Shown: positions 1-8,515 of the stretch, piece by piece
How the letters are laid out: each line of letters starts with the position of its first letter
How positions within the stretch are numbered: the first letter of the stretch is position 1
From: Gulosibacter chungangensis
GTDB taxonomy: Bacteria > Actinomycetota > Actinomycetes > Actinomycetales > Microbacteriaceae
NCBI RefSeq assembly: GCF_008831155.1
Contig: NZ_WBKB01000011.1
Span: forward strand, 1-64,000
Length of the DNA stretch: 64,000 bases
Direction of reading: 5' to 3'
The notes under the pieces: model-generated
Seen by the model: only the letters and a program-made list of their open reading frames with translations
The model's database searches: none
What the model was told of the DNA's origin: nothing
Program-made: the position numbers and the translations under genes

Positions 1-163
1 CTCTCGTCCAGGAGACGAGTTCGTCGTGATCACCATCGTAAAGAGCAAGGGCCGGGGCTGGAGAATTCGCCATGCATTATTCTCTCAACCCACTAACCAT
101 TTAGGAACTAACGACACGCGACACTAGTCTCTTTCCACAAGCACATCTATGAAAGGCAACGTG

Positions 164-355
164 ATGGTAGATTTCGGCAAGCTCGGGGACCAGCTCGGCG
201 ACGCAGCGAAGAACATTGACCCGAAGCAGGCGGACCAGGTTATCGACAACGTCGCTGACGGCGCGAAGAAGGTAACTGGCGGTAAGTTCGACGAGCAGAT
301 CGACACCGCAGCAGACAAGGCTTCGGACCTCTTCAACAAGGGCGAAAACAAGTAG
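164..355 (+). CDS. small MT0933-like antitoxin-family protein
   Basis: A 63-residue acidic/basic helical protein with the repeated pattern GDAAKNID, ADGAKKVTGG and TAADKASDLFNKG. This matches the small actinobacterial family named after the M. tuberculosis antitoxin-like protein MT0933 (Rv0909 type). I start it at the second ATG because AAAGG lies seven bases before it; an in-frame ATG at 149 lacks such a site. No toxin gene is adjacent and many family members stand alone, so a real antitoxin role is unproven. The 163 bases before it show nothing I recognise. Confidence 0.6.
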   Translation: MVDFGKLGDQLGDAAKNIDPKQADQVIDNVADGAKKVTGGKFDEQIDTAADKASDLFNKGENK

Positions 356-371
356 CCACTGCATAAAGTTC

Positions 372-412
372 AACGGCGGGACGAGTGAGCAAACTCGTCC
401 CGCCGTTCCTTA
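372..412 (+). terminator. rho-independent terminator
   Basis: A perfect 15-bp stem (AACGGCGGGACGAGT paired with ACTCGTCCCGCCGTT) with a six-base loop, followed by CCTTATTT. It ends transcription of the small upstream gene. Confidence 0.8.
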
Positions 413-559
413 TTTCTCGAGAGAAACACCAACGCTCTCGGCCTACCGTGCGATCTCGGGTCAACTCCATACAACTCCGGTATAGAACTCGCGATCAGCG
501 CGCACATCCGTTGCTAACCTCAGGCCAACGCTATTCGCAGCGACCGATATGGGGGAGCC

Positions 560-2407
560 ATGACTTACGACCCGAATGCCCCACGGCATCCCGACTCCCC
601 GCAAGGTAGCGGCCAGAACCAGCTGGGATACGGAAATCAGCAGTATGGGCAGTCGCCGAGGTACGGCCAGCACGATGCACAGGGCCAGTTCGGCCAGCAG
701 CCCGGTTACGGCAATCAGCAGTCTGGGCAGAACCCTGGCGGGTATCAGCAGGGTGGATACGGTAATCAGCAGCCGGGGCAAAGTCCCGGTGGTTACCAGC
801 AGGGTGGTCAGCAGCCCGACGGTACATACGGCGGGAACTACAGCGGCGGTACTTACGACTCAGGCCAGCAGAACCCGGGGTATGGATCCAACCCACAGAA
901 CTCCGGCTACGGTGTCGGGCAACAGAATCCGACCTATGGCTATGATCAGCAGAGCCCGACCTATGGCTCCGGTCAGCAGGATCCGACCTACGGGTCTGGC
1001 CAGCAGAACCCGGCCTACGGCGCTGGTCAACAGAACCCCAGCTATGAGCAACCGCCCCAGCCCACTCAAGGCAACGCGACCTACGGACAGTACGCCGCAT
1101 CCAGCCCCGCCCAACCACCGAAGAAGGGCCGCAAAAAGTGGTGGATCATCGGCACCGCGATCGTCGTTGTGCTCGGGCTTGCGACCTGGGGCGGCATCGC
1201 GCTGTTCGGCAAATTCGGGGGAGCGCGCACCCCGGAAGCCGCGGTCGAAAACTACCTCTCCTCGGTCGCATCCTTCAACATCGTCGACGCCGCGCTCGGC
1301 ACCGCACCCAGCGAGCGGGAGATCTTCCAGGACGCCGTGCTGCAGATTCGCGACGCCGGCCTCGGCGAAGCTGAGGGTGACGGCGAGCGGGAAATTCCGT
1401 CGATCTTTGATTCACTGAAGGATGCGCAATCGGCGTTGAAGATCACCCGTGACGGGTTCGAGTACGAGACCGAGGAACTGGTCGAAGGTGTCGAAGTCGT
1501 GAATATCACCGAAGGCGTGATTACCTTCGATGGCGATGAGGAGGCGTTCAAGGAAGCGCTCGTGAACCTCGCCCGCGGCATGCGCTATGAGGCGGAAGTC
1601 TCGAGCGGTACTCCCGAAGACGAGGCGCTCGACCTCGCCTTCGAGATGACCGACGCGGACTTGGATGTTGAGTTCCCGTACGAGTACGACCTCGCGAAGG
1701 GTAACGATGACCTGCAGGCCTTCCCCGAGGGGCTGAGCATGGTGACCGTGCAGGAGGGCAGCGGCTGGTACGTCAGCCAGATCATGACCGGCATTCACCT
1801 GGCCGCCACCGGGCTCGGCACGAGCTTGACCGGCTCTGAAGGCTGGCCGATCGGCGACACGGTGATCGACGCACAGCCCGCCGAGAGCCCGGCGGCCGCG
1901 GGTATGCAATTTGCGGATGGTCTCGCGAACTACTTCTCGATGGCAGGCGGGGTATCGGGTGTGGACACGGAGCTCGGCATCAGCACGCTGACCGAGGCAG
2001 AGCGTACGGTCGCCTCTCTTTATCTGCTGCCGTGGCTGCAGGGCTTCGCCGAGAGCAGCGCTGGCGGTGCGAGCTTCGAATATGAGGTCAGCGGCGACTT
2101 CGAAGAATTCGAGTTCGGCGGGAAGACAATGGTCCTGCCAGACGGGCTCGCGATCTCCTATGACGGCGACACCGCGCTCGAGGTAGACGGCTACTGCGCC
2201 TCGGTACTCCGCGAGGAAGTCGGGTGTCTCACCGACTGGGATGCATACTCGCAGCTCGGCTGGGATCAGCTCGGCCTCGTGGTGGTGCAGGAGGGCGGCG
2301 GTTGGCTCGTGAGCCCGTACCAGACGGTCGAGATCTTCCTCGAGACCGGTGTTGACCGCTACCTAGAGCTGCGCGAAGACGGCGATCTGCACCTGCTTTA
2401 CGGCTAG
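560..2407 (+). CDS. Q/G/Y-rich single-pass membrane protein
   Basis: A 615-residue protein of unknown function. Residues 1 to about 187 are low-complexity, rich in Gln, Gly, Tyr, Pro and Asn, with tandem units of the type GQQNPTYG and GGYQQGGYG. A basic KKGRKKWW stretch and one hydrophobic helix (about 194-215) follow. The outer part (about 216-615) is acidic. It appears to contain two related domains, because two similar segments (VQEGSGWYVSQIMT near 395 and VQEGGGWLVSPYQT near 575) each end a half. The layout is a disordered cytoplasmic tail, one membrane anchor and an outside domain pair, common in Actinobacteria. GGGGGAG precedes the start. It converges with a TetR gene. Confidence 0.75.
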   Translation: MTYDPNAPRHPDSPQGSGQNQLGYGNQQYGQSPRYGQHDAQGQFGQQPGYGNQQSGQNPGGYQQGGYGNQQPGQSPGGYQQGGQQPDGTYGGNYSGGTYDSGQQNPGYGSNPQNSGYGVGQQNPTYGYDQQSPTYGSGQQDPTYGSGQQNPAYGAGQQNPSYEQPPQPTQGNATYGQYAASSPAQPPKKGRKKWWIIGTAIVVVLGLATWGGIALFGKFGGARTPEAAVENYLSSVASFNIVDAALGTAPSEREIFQDAVLQIRDAGLGEAEGDGEREIPSIFDSLKDAQSALKITRDGFEYETEELVEGVEVVNITEGVITFDGDEEAFKEALVNLARGMRYEAEVSSGTPEDEALDLAFEMTDADLDVEFPYEYDLAKGNDDLQAFPEGLSMVTVQEGSGWYVSQIMTGIHLAATGLGTSLTGSEGWPIGDTVIDAQPAESPAAAGMQFADGLANYFSMAGGVSGVDTELGISTLTEAERTVASLYLLPWLQGFAESSAGGASFEYEVSGDFEEFEFGGKTMVLPDGLAISYDGDTALEVDGYCASVLREEVGCLTDWDAYSQLGWDQLGLVVVQEGGGWLVSPYQTVEIFLETGVDRYLELREDGDLHLLYG

Positions 2408-2575
2408 GGGGCAGCGAGGTAAGGGACGGCGTAGCGCGAGCGTTTCCTCACCGGTTACCACCCGATATCTAGTCGACTGCTTTCAGGAAAGTGGCCGACT
2501 AGATATCGGGTGGTATTTCGTGGAGAGAGCGCAGCCGGCGGCGGTGTGCGCTTTACGGCTAGGGGGCAGCGAGGT
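2396..2575. repeat. 25-bp direct repeat flanking the intergenic stem-loop
   Basis: CTTTACGGCTAGGGGGCAGCGAGGT-type copies at 2396-2420 and 2551-2575 are identical over 25 bases, 155 bases apart. The first copy carries the stop of the membrane protein (GGC TAG). The second carries the reverse-strand stop of the TetR gene (CTAG read the other way). The 130 bases between the copies hold the inverted repeat listed separately. The arrangement looks like a duplication around inserted DNA. Confidence 0.75.
2457..2514. terminator. 19-bp inverted repeat between convergent genes
   Basis: The arms ACCACCCGATATCTAGTCG (2457-2475) and its exact complement (2496-2514) enclose a 20-base loop, followed by ATTTCG. 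It probably acts as a bidirectional terminator. The perfect match of the arms, inside a 25-bp direct repeat, suggests a recent origin. Confidence 0.65.
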
Positions 2576-3197
2576 GGCGTCGGACCGTATCGGGTTCGGC
2601 GCCGACGAGGGTCTCGGATGCTTGGGCCAGCCGGGTTGCGAAGAGCGCGGCATCGGTGCCGCGGGTCAGCGCATGCGCGGCGATGCCGTCGATCATTGCC
2701 AGTAGTTGCCAAGCCACCGCAGCCGCGTCGTCCACACGGAAGGCGCCTTCGGATTCACCTACAAGAATGATCTCGGTGATGGCGTCCTGCCATGCCGCCA
2801 TCTGCTCCTCAATCGCGGTGGCGAGCGCCTCGTTGCTTCGGCCGAGGGACCAGGCGTCGACCCACACGAGGGTGATGTCATTGTGGTCGCGGCGCAGCAC
2901 CGTCGCGATCATGCGCGCGAGCCGGGCAGCGGCGCCGGGTTCTGCCGCGATTTCGGCGCACACCTCCGCAAGCTCGGCGCCAACGAGGTCGTGGAAGGTC
3001 CGCGCGACCAGCTCATCCATGCTGCTCGCGTAGTGAGCTACCAAGCCGGATGCGACACCCGCCCGGGTGGCCACGGCCCGCAAGGTCAACGCCGATAGAC
3101 CGCCTTCGCGCGCCAGGGCGGTGGCTGCCGCGTAGATCTCCTCGGAGCGCTGCTGTGGGCTCTTACGGACGCGTGGTCGGGACGTGGCTGTTGACAT
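2559..3197 (-). CDS. TetR-family transcriptional regulator
   Basis: A 212-residue TetR regulator. The N-terminal helix-turn-helix (about 16-62) contains ALTLRAVATRAGVASGLVAHYASS, the usual family signature. The C-terminal helical ligand domain is typical in length and resembles BetI-like regulators in its TRAGVASGLVAHY recognition helix. It is divergent from the agmatine deiminase/amidase genes, and a strong palindrome lies between them, so it most likely represses that operon and itself. The ligand is unknown; agmatine or a breakdown product is an inference. Confidence 0.85.
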   Translation of the reverse strand: MSTATSRPRVRKSPQQRSEEIYAAATALAREGGLSALTLRAVATRAGVASGLVAHYASSMDELVARTFHDLVGAELAEVCAEIAAEPGAAARLARMIATVLRRDHNDITLVWVDAWSLGRSNEALATAIEEQMAAWQDAITEIILVGESEGAFRVDDAAAVAWQLLAMIDGIAAHALTRGTDAALFATRLAQASETLVGAEPDTVRRHLAAP

Positions 3198-3221
3198 GGT
3201 GTCTTCAGTCTAGGATCATTA

Positions 3222-3245
3222 GTTATTGATCGGATGATCAATAAC
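3222..3245. promoter_or_regulatory. TetR operator palindrome
   Basis: GTTATTGATC, four bases GGAT, then GATCAATAAC: two perfect 10-base arms placed between the divergent TetR and agmatine deiminase genes. Position and symmetry fit a TetR dimer site controlling both directions. Confidence 0.75.
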
Positions 3246-3339
3246 GCGAAATCGAAGTGGATTTGAAGCGGAATCCAGCTGACCAAGACGGTCCGCTCCC
3301 GCATCCCGAACGACACGAATGATCGACAAAGGAGACGAC

Positions 3340-4425
3340 ATGGCCTGGCGGATGCCGCACGAACGTGACCCGCACGAGCGCACTTGGATGGCTTTCCCGC
3401 GTGCAGGGAAGACGCTCGGCGAGGGCGCTGAGCATCAAGAAACGGCGTATCGCGCCTGGAGCGAAACGGCCCTCGCGATCGCTGAATTCGAGCCGGTCAC
3501 GATGGTGGTCGACCCGACCGAGACCGCCCGCGCGAAGAACCTGCTCGGGCAGGACGTAGAAATCTACGAGGCACCCCTCGACGAGTTCTGGATGCGCGAC
3601 TTCGGCCCGACCTTCGTGATCGACGATGAGCGCCCCGGCGTGCTCGGCGCGGTCGACTGGATCTTCAACGGCTGGGGCGCACCGGCTTGGGCCGAATGGC
3701 AGGTCTCGGCCGGGATCGCGCGAATCATTGCCGCGGAAGTCGGCGCGGAGCTGGTCAGCTCGGTGCTCGTCAACGAGGGCGGCGGCATCCACGTCGACGG
3801 CGAGGGCACGGTGCTGCTGACCGACACGGTGCAGCTCGACCCGAACCGCAATCCTTTCGCGGATAAGCTGCGGGTTGAGGCGGAACTTGCGCGCACCATC
3901 GGCACTGAGAAGGCGATCTGGCTGCCTCGCGGCCTTACCCGTGACTACGACGACTACGGCACGAACGGTCACGTCGACATCGTGGCGACCTTCGCCGCAC
4001 CCGGCCAGGTGCTGCTGCACCGGCAGGACGACCCCGCGCATCCCGATTTTGCGGTTACGCGTGACCTGAAAACGCTCCTCGAAAACGAGACGGATGCCGC
4101 GGGCCGCACCCTCGAGATCATCGACGTGCCCGCCCCCGCCACACTGCGGGATGCGGAAGGTTTCGTGGACTGGAGCTACCTCAATCACCTCGTGGTCAAC
4201 GACGGCATCGTCGTCTGCGGCTTTGGCGAGCCGGCGGCGGATGCGCGCGCCCGGGAGATCCTCGAAGGTGCCTACCCGGGTCGGCGCGCCGTGACGGTGG
4301 ATGCACGCCCGATTTTCGCGCGCGGCGGCGGCATCCACTGCATCACTCAGCAGCAGCCTCGCGTGCCTTCGCAGCAGCCTGGGGTGCCGGAGCAGCAGCC
4401 TCAAGTGGCAGGGGGACAGTCATGA
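3340..4425 (+). CDS. aguA: agmatine deiminase
   Basis: Hydrolyses agmatine to N-carbamoylputrescine and ammonia. The sequence has the guanidine-deiminase landmarks in order: the early DPHERTWMAFP segment, WMRDFGPTF with the substrate-binding Asp, GHVDIVATF with the catalytic His, and GGGIHCITQQQP with the nucleophilic Cys near the C-terminus. A Q/P-rich tail after that motif (QQQP, QQPG, QQPQ) is not usual. The ATG used has GGAG six bases upstream; an ATG seven codons earlier has none. The stop overlaps the amidase start (ATGA), so the two are translationally coupled. About 361 residues, normal for the family. Confidence 0.88.
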   Translation: MAWRMPHERDPHERTWMAFPRAGKTLGEGAEHQETAYRAWSETALAIAEFEPVTMVVDPTETARAKNLLGQDVEIYEAPLDEFWMRDFGPTFVIDDERPGVLGAVDWIFNGWGAPAWAEWQVSAGIARIIAAEVGAELVSSVLVNEGGGIHVDGEGTVLLTDTVQLDPNRNPFADKLRVEAELARTIGTEKAIWLPRGLTRDYDDYGTNGHVDIVATFAAPGQVLLHRQDDPAHPDFAVTRDLKTLLENETDAAGRTLEIIDVPAPATLRDAEGFVDWSYLNHLVVNDGIVVCGFGEPAADARAREILEGAYPGRRAVTVDARPIFARGGGIHCITQQQPRVPSQQPGVPEQQPQVAGGQS

Positions 4426-6113
4426 TCGACGTGGTGGAAACCGGCATCGCTGACCTGCGGGCAGCACTAGAGTCGGGCGCGACAACGAGCGTGGAGCTCG
4501 TGCGGGCCTATCTCGCGCGGATCGACGCCTATGACGGCCTCGACACCGAAACCGCACTGAACTCGGTTGTGGTGCGCAATCCCGAAGCGCTCGCGGAGGC
4601 AGAAGCGGCAGATGCGCGGCGAGCGGCGGGGGAGTCGCTCGGTCCGCTCGACGGCATCCCCTATACCGCCAAAGACAGCTACCTGGTCAAGGGGCTCACA
4701 GCGGCGGCGGGGTCGCCCGCCTTCGCTGAGCTTGTCGCCCAGCGGGACGCCTTCACGATCGAACGGCTGCGCGCAGGCGGCGCGATCTGCCTGGGGCTGA
4801 CGAATATGCCGCCGATGGCGAACGGTGGGATGCAGCGCGGGGTCTATGGGCGGGCCGAAAGTCCGTACAACGCCGAGTGGCTCACGAGCGCGTTTGCATC
4901 CGGGTCTTCGAATGGTTCCGGCACCGCGACCGCTGCAAGCTTTGCGGCGTTTGGACTCGCGGAGGAGACCTGGTCGAGCGGCCGAGCCCCCGCATCCTGC
5001 AACGCGCTGTGCGCGTATACGCCGAGCCGCGGCGTGATTTCGGTGCGCGGGAACTGGTCGCTCGTGCCGACCATGGATGTCGTCGTGCCGCACACTCGCA
5101 CGATGGCTGACCTGCTCGAAGTGCTCGACGTGATCGTCGCGGACGATCTCGAAACCCGCGGGGACTTCTGGCGTGCCCAGCCGTGGGTGCAGATTCCGCA
5201 GGCCTCGGAAGTTCGCCCCGAATCGTTCACCTCGCTCGCGCCGGCCGACCTGCGGGGCAAGCGCCTGGGCGTTCCACGGATGTACATCAATGCCGATCCG
5301 GATGCGGGGACCGGCACGACCATCGGCGGCCCGACCGGGCAGCGCATCCAGACCCGCGACTCAGTGATGCGGCTCTGGAAGGCCGCGCGCCGCGACCTCG
5401 AGGCCGCGGGGGCTGAGGTCGTTGAAGTCGATCTCCCGGTGGTCACGAACTATGAGGGCGACCGTGCTGGGGCCCCAACCTTGGCCACGCGAGGCCTCGT
5501 TAGCCCGGAGTACTTGCGCCAGGAGATCGTCGACCTTTCGGCCTGGGCCTGGGATGACTTCCTGCGCGCGAATGGCGACCCGCGCATCCCGTCACTCGCC
5601 GCGGTCGACGGGGCTGAGATCTTCCCCGCGCCGGAGGGGGCGCTGCCGGATCGCTATGACGGGTTTGATGACGATATCGCGACCTACCCCGAGCAGGTGG
5701 CCGCGCATCCTTATGAGCACTTCACCGAGATTCCGCACCTCGAAGCGGGGGTGCGGGGCCTGGAAGAAACTCGTCGGGTCGACCTCGAAGCGTGGATGGA
5801 CGACCTCGGTTTCGACGCCGTGGTATTCCCCGCGATGGCCGATATCGGCCGGGCTGACATGGACGTCAATCCGGAGTCAGCGGATGCGGGCTGGCGCAAC
5901 GGCGTCTGGGTCGCGAACGGCAATCTCGTGCCTCGGCATTTGGGGATACCCACGGTGACCGTGCCGATGGGCACGCTCGACGATATCGGGATGCCGGTCG
6001 GGCTCACCTTCGCGGGACGTGCCTATGACGATTCCGCGCTACTCGCGCTCGGGCTCGCCTTCGAGGTCACCGGGCAGCGCCGCAGCGAGCCGCCCCGGAC
6101 CCCGCGGCTGTAG
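4422..6113 (+). CDS. amidase-signature family hydrolase
   Basis: A 563-residue amidase-signature enzyme with the Ser-cisSer-Lys triad: Lys in GIPYTAKDSY (about residue 83), cis-Ser in ASGSSNGSGTATAA, and the nucleophile Ser in EETWSSGRAPASCN. The last motif departs from the usual GTDTGGSIRxP, so the substrate pocket may be unusual. It overlaps the agmatine deiminase gene by four bases. The next step after agmatine deiminase is normally hydrolysis of N-carbamoylputrescine by the nitrilase-type AguB. No AguB is here, so this enzyme is a candidate substitute (inference). It could instead act on another amide. Confidence 0.82.
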   Translation: MIDVVETGIADLRAALESGATTSVELVRAYLARIDAYDGLDTETALNSVVVRNPEALAEAEAADARRAAGESLGPLDGIPYTAKDSYLVKGLTAAAGSPAFAELVAQRDAFTIERLRAGGAICLGLTNMPPMANGGMQRGVYGRAESPYNAEWLTSAFASGSSNGSGTATAASFAAFGLAEETWSSGRAPASCNALCAYTPSRGVISVRGNWSLVPTMDVVVPHTRTMADLLEVLDVIVADDLETRGDFWRAQPWVQIPQASEVRPESFTSLAPADLRGKRLGVPRMYINADPDAGTGTTIGGPTGQRIQTRDSVMRLWKAARRDLEAAGAEVVEVDLPVVTNYEGDRAGAPTLATRGLVSPEYLRQEIVDLSAWAWDDFLRANGDPRIPSLAAVDGAEIFPAPEGALPDRYDGFDDDIATYPEQVAAHPYEHFTEIPHLEAGVRGLEETRRVDLEAWMDDLGFDAVVFPAMADIGRADMDVNPESADAGWRNGVWVANGNLVPRHLGIPTVTVPMGTLDDIGMPVGLTFAGRAYDDSALLALGLAFEVTGQRRSEPPRTPRL

Positions 6114-6168
6114 ATCGCATCCGACAACCTGCATCGGCCAGCTGGCGTCAGGTAGCCGCGACCCGGCA

Positions 6169-6855
6169 TCAGGTGCAGCATTCTTTGTCGTGATCACCTA
6201 CATCATGCAAACCTTCGTGCCGGACCTCGTCGCGCTGCAGGCCATCGCGGATGACATTGAAGGTGCGTCCCCTTATATAGCGCTCGCTATCGGTGGCATC
6301 GTCTTCCAGACGATCTTCCTCGCCGGGGCGACCATCTCGGTGCTGTTCTCGGGCCTCGCATCGCAACTCAGTGCATCCCGGCTGCTTTATGCGATGGGGC
6401 GGGATGGGATTCTCGCGCGGAAGCTCTTCGGATACGTGCATCCGCGACTGGGTACGCCGGTGTTCAATATCGTGCTGATTGCGGTGATCGGGTTAGTGGC
6501 GCTGGGGTTGGATTTGAACGCGGCGACCTCGCTGATCAACTTTGGTGCCTTCACCGCCTTCGCATTCGTGAACCTCTCCGTGATCGCGTTATGGCTCCGG
6601 CACCGTAGGACCGGGCACGTGGCCGGATCGACGCTCGCATGGACGCTCGTACCTGCGATCGGGTTCCTAATTAACGCAGCGCTGTGGGTGAGCCTCGATC
6701 AGCTCGCGATGACGGTGGGCCTGCTCTGGGCTGCGGTGGGGGTCCTCTATTTGCTGTGGATCACGCGGATGTTCCGCCGGCCCACCCCGGACCTCGCCTT
6801 CGACGAGGCCGAGGAGCTCCCCACCGGCATGGTCCGCACCGAAAACGTTAGTTGA
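6169..6855 (+). pseudogene. truncated APC-family amino acid/polyamine permease
   Basis: The reading frame encodes only the C-terminal half of an APC permease: FFVVITYIMQTFVPD, then the typical LSASRLLYAMGRDGILARKLF segment, four or five further membrane helices and a charged tail. The N-terminal half (roughly 200-250 residues with the first six helices) is missing, and no start codon with a ribosome site precedes it. The 55 bases between the amidase stop and the homologous part look like deletion debris. Its place after the agmatine genes suggests the lost transporter imported agmatine or putrescine. Its last codons overlap the convergent lyase gene by eight bases. Confidence 0.75.
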
Positions 6856-7618
6856 GGGCGGGGGTGTCTTCCGGGATTACGCCGTTGCCGTAGAGGTCGG
6901 TGGCGAGATCGCGGTAGGCGCGCAGGGCGACGCGCTGTGTGGTCGGGCCGTAGGAGATGCGGGCCACTCCGAGCGCCTCGTACTCTGCGGCGGGGAGCGC
7001 ACCGGGTAGACCGATCACGCTGAGCTTGCCGCGTCCGAGACCTTCAACAAGGGTTTCGGTTGCCGCGCGATCCAGCACGCCGGGGACGAAGACCAGCGAC
7101 GCCCCCGCATCCAGGAAGGCCTTGCCGCGCTCGATCGCATCCTTGAGGCTCTCCTCGAGCGGCCGGTCGCCGCCGCGGACAATCGCGTCGGTGCGAGCAT
7201 TCAGCTGGAAGTCGACGCCCTCCGCTTCGCCGGCCGCGACAATTGCGTGCACATTCGCGACGGCCTCATTAAGAGGTACAAGCCGATCTTCCACGTTCGC
7301 GCCGACCACGCCCACGCCGATCGCGCGACGGACAGTCTCGCCCGGGTTCCCGAACCCGGCATCGAGGTCGGCGGTTACGGGGAGCTCGGTTGCCTTCACG
7401 ATGCGCTCGAGTGCGGGTAGGGCAAGGTCCAGCGGAATTTCACCGTCGGGGTAGCCGTGGGATGCGGCGATCGAGTGGCCTGCGGTGGCGATGGCTTTGG
7501 TGCCGGGTAGGTCGGCGACGACTTTGGTGGTGATCGCGTCCCAGACGTTGACGACGCGCAGAATTTCGTCGGCTTCGTGGAGCTGCTTGAGAGTGAGGGC
7601 CTTATCTTGAGTGGTCAT
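6848..7618 (-). CDS. isocitrate lyase/PEP mutase-family enzyme
   Basis: A 256-residue TIM-barrel enzyme of the isocitrate lyase/phosphoenolpyruvate mutase superfamily. The metal-binding TADLDAGFGNPGET and GVVGANVED motifs are clear, and NARTDAIVRGG matches the family. It lacks the KKCGH active-site loop of true isocitrate and methylisocitrate lyases and is much shorter, so it belongs with the small PEP-mutase-like or oxaloacetate-decarboxylase-like group. The exact reaction (C-C or P-C bond chemistry on a 2-oxo acid) is not predictable. It converges with the permease remnant and is separated from the ribosomal operon by repeats. Confidence 0.78.
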   Translation of the reverse strand: MTTQDKALTLKQLHEADEILRVVNVWDAITTKVVADLPGTKAIATAGHSIAASHGYPDGEIPLDLALPALERIVKATELPVTADLDAGFGNPGETVRRAIGVGVVGANVEDRLVPLNEAVANVHAIVAAGEAEGVDFQLNARTDAIVRGGDRPLEESLKDAIERGKAFLDAGASLVFVPGVLDRAATETLVEGLGRGKLSVIGLPGALPAAEYEALGVARISYGPTTQRVALRAYRDLATDLYGNGVIPEDTPALN

Positions 7619-7660
7619 GGGGTGAACCTAACTAGGCCAGATCAGTATTGGCTGCGACGT

Positions 7661-7760
7661 GGGGGCCTCGATACGCCGCTGCGCGGCACTCGGCCGGCGA
7701 CAAGCACGCAGTCGGGCGGCTGGAGGGGGCCTCGATACGCTCCGCTACTCGGCCAGCGAC
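7661..7760. repeat. two copies of the REP-like palindrome
   Basis: Two directly repeated units, GGGGGCCTCGATACG-stem-CACTCGGCCGGCGACA and GGGGGCCTCGATACG-stem-CTACTCGGCCAGCGACA, lie about 64 bases apart. The stems are CCGCTGCGCGG and CTCCG. This is the dispersed family found in at least eight other places in the window. The first copy has a degraded GTAG box (GTGC on the other strand). Confidence 0.75.
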
Positions 7761-7875
7761 AAAGAGCAGGGGGTGACGGGATGAGGAATAGCGAGTAAAC
7801 TTGATCGGCCTTCACATGCGAGAGCAACCGTGTGAGCCCGGGTAAAAAGATCTTGAAAAATCCGACACGCCCGGG

Positions 7876-7905
7876 TTGCATGATGTCGAAATCACGGTCT
7901 ACACT
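7876..7905 (+). promoter_or_regulatory. candidate S10 operon promoter
   Basis: TTGCAT and TACACT are spaced by 18 bases, the best sigma-70-type match before rpsJ. Transcription from here would give an untranslated leader of nearly 290 bases. Confidence 0.5.
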
Positions 7906-7911
7906 TGCATA

Positions 7912-8198
7912 GTTCAACATTTCGGGCGTGCCTTAGGCAGGCGCCCGGATCACTGTCGCGATTGTGACGTGTCCACCGCTTCTTGCGGGGCAGACATTTC
8001 CTCCGGCAGCAGAGCACGGCTCCGGTATCACCGGGCAAGGCCTACGGGCCTCACCCACTGATGCCGTACATCTGCCCGAGCGTACGCGCTTACGGGCCGG
8101 TGAACTTGACAGAAAAACAGTGGTGCACGCGAACTGCAAGCGCAGTCCGGTAATGCATGTGAGGCCAATTAATAGCCCCAACTAATGAGGAGTAGGAC
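7912..8198 (+). promoter_or_regulatory. long 5' leader of the S10 operon
   Basis: No gene is visible between the promoter candidate and rpsJ. The leader contains GC-rich segments that can pair (for example around CACCGGGCAAGGCCTACGGGCC) and ends with AATGAGGAGTAGGACATG, a good ribosome site. Long S10 leaders are often autoregulated by L4; whether this one is cannot be told from sequence. Confidence 0.4.
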
Positions 8199-8507
8199 AT
8201 GGCGGGACAAAAAATCCGCATCCGACTGAAGTCGTATGACCACGAGGTCATCGACAACTCCGCGCGCAAGATTGTAGACACCGTAACGCGCGCTGGTGCA
8301 TCCGTCATCGGGCCAGTCCCGCTGCCGACGGAGAAGAACGTGGTGACGGTTATCCGTTCGCCTCACAAGTACAAGGACAGCCGCGAGCAGTTTGAAAAGC
8401 GCACCCACAAGCGTCTGATCGACATTGTCGACCCCACTCCGAAGGCTGTCGACTCGCTTATGCGCCTCGACCTTCCGGCCGACGTCAACATCGAGATCAA
8501 GCTCTAG
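8199..8507 (+). CDS. rpsJ: 30S ribosomal protein S10
   Basis: 102 residues, the usual length. [15 protein letters not shown] at the start and the [11 protein letters not shown] and ADVNIEIKL segments are diagnostic. S10 binds the 30S head and, in many bacteria, pairs with NusB in antitermination. It is the first gene of the S10 operon here and follows a strong GAGGAG ribosome site. Confidence 0.98.
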   Translation: MAGQKIRIRLKSYDHEVIDNSARKIVDTVTRAGASVIGPVPLPTEKNVVTVIRSPHKYKDSREQFEKRTHKRLIDIVDPTPKAVDSLMRLDLPADVNIEIKL

Positions 8508-8515
8508 AGGAATTC

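Noticed and set aside
3319-3339. Earlier ATG for agmatine deiminase
   Set aside because: It lacks a ribosome site, whereas GGAG precedes the ATG at 3340, which begins the conserved sequence.
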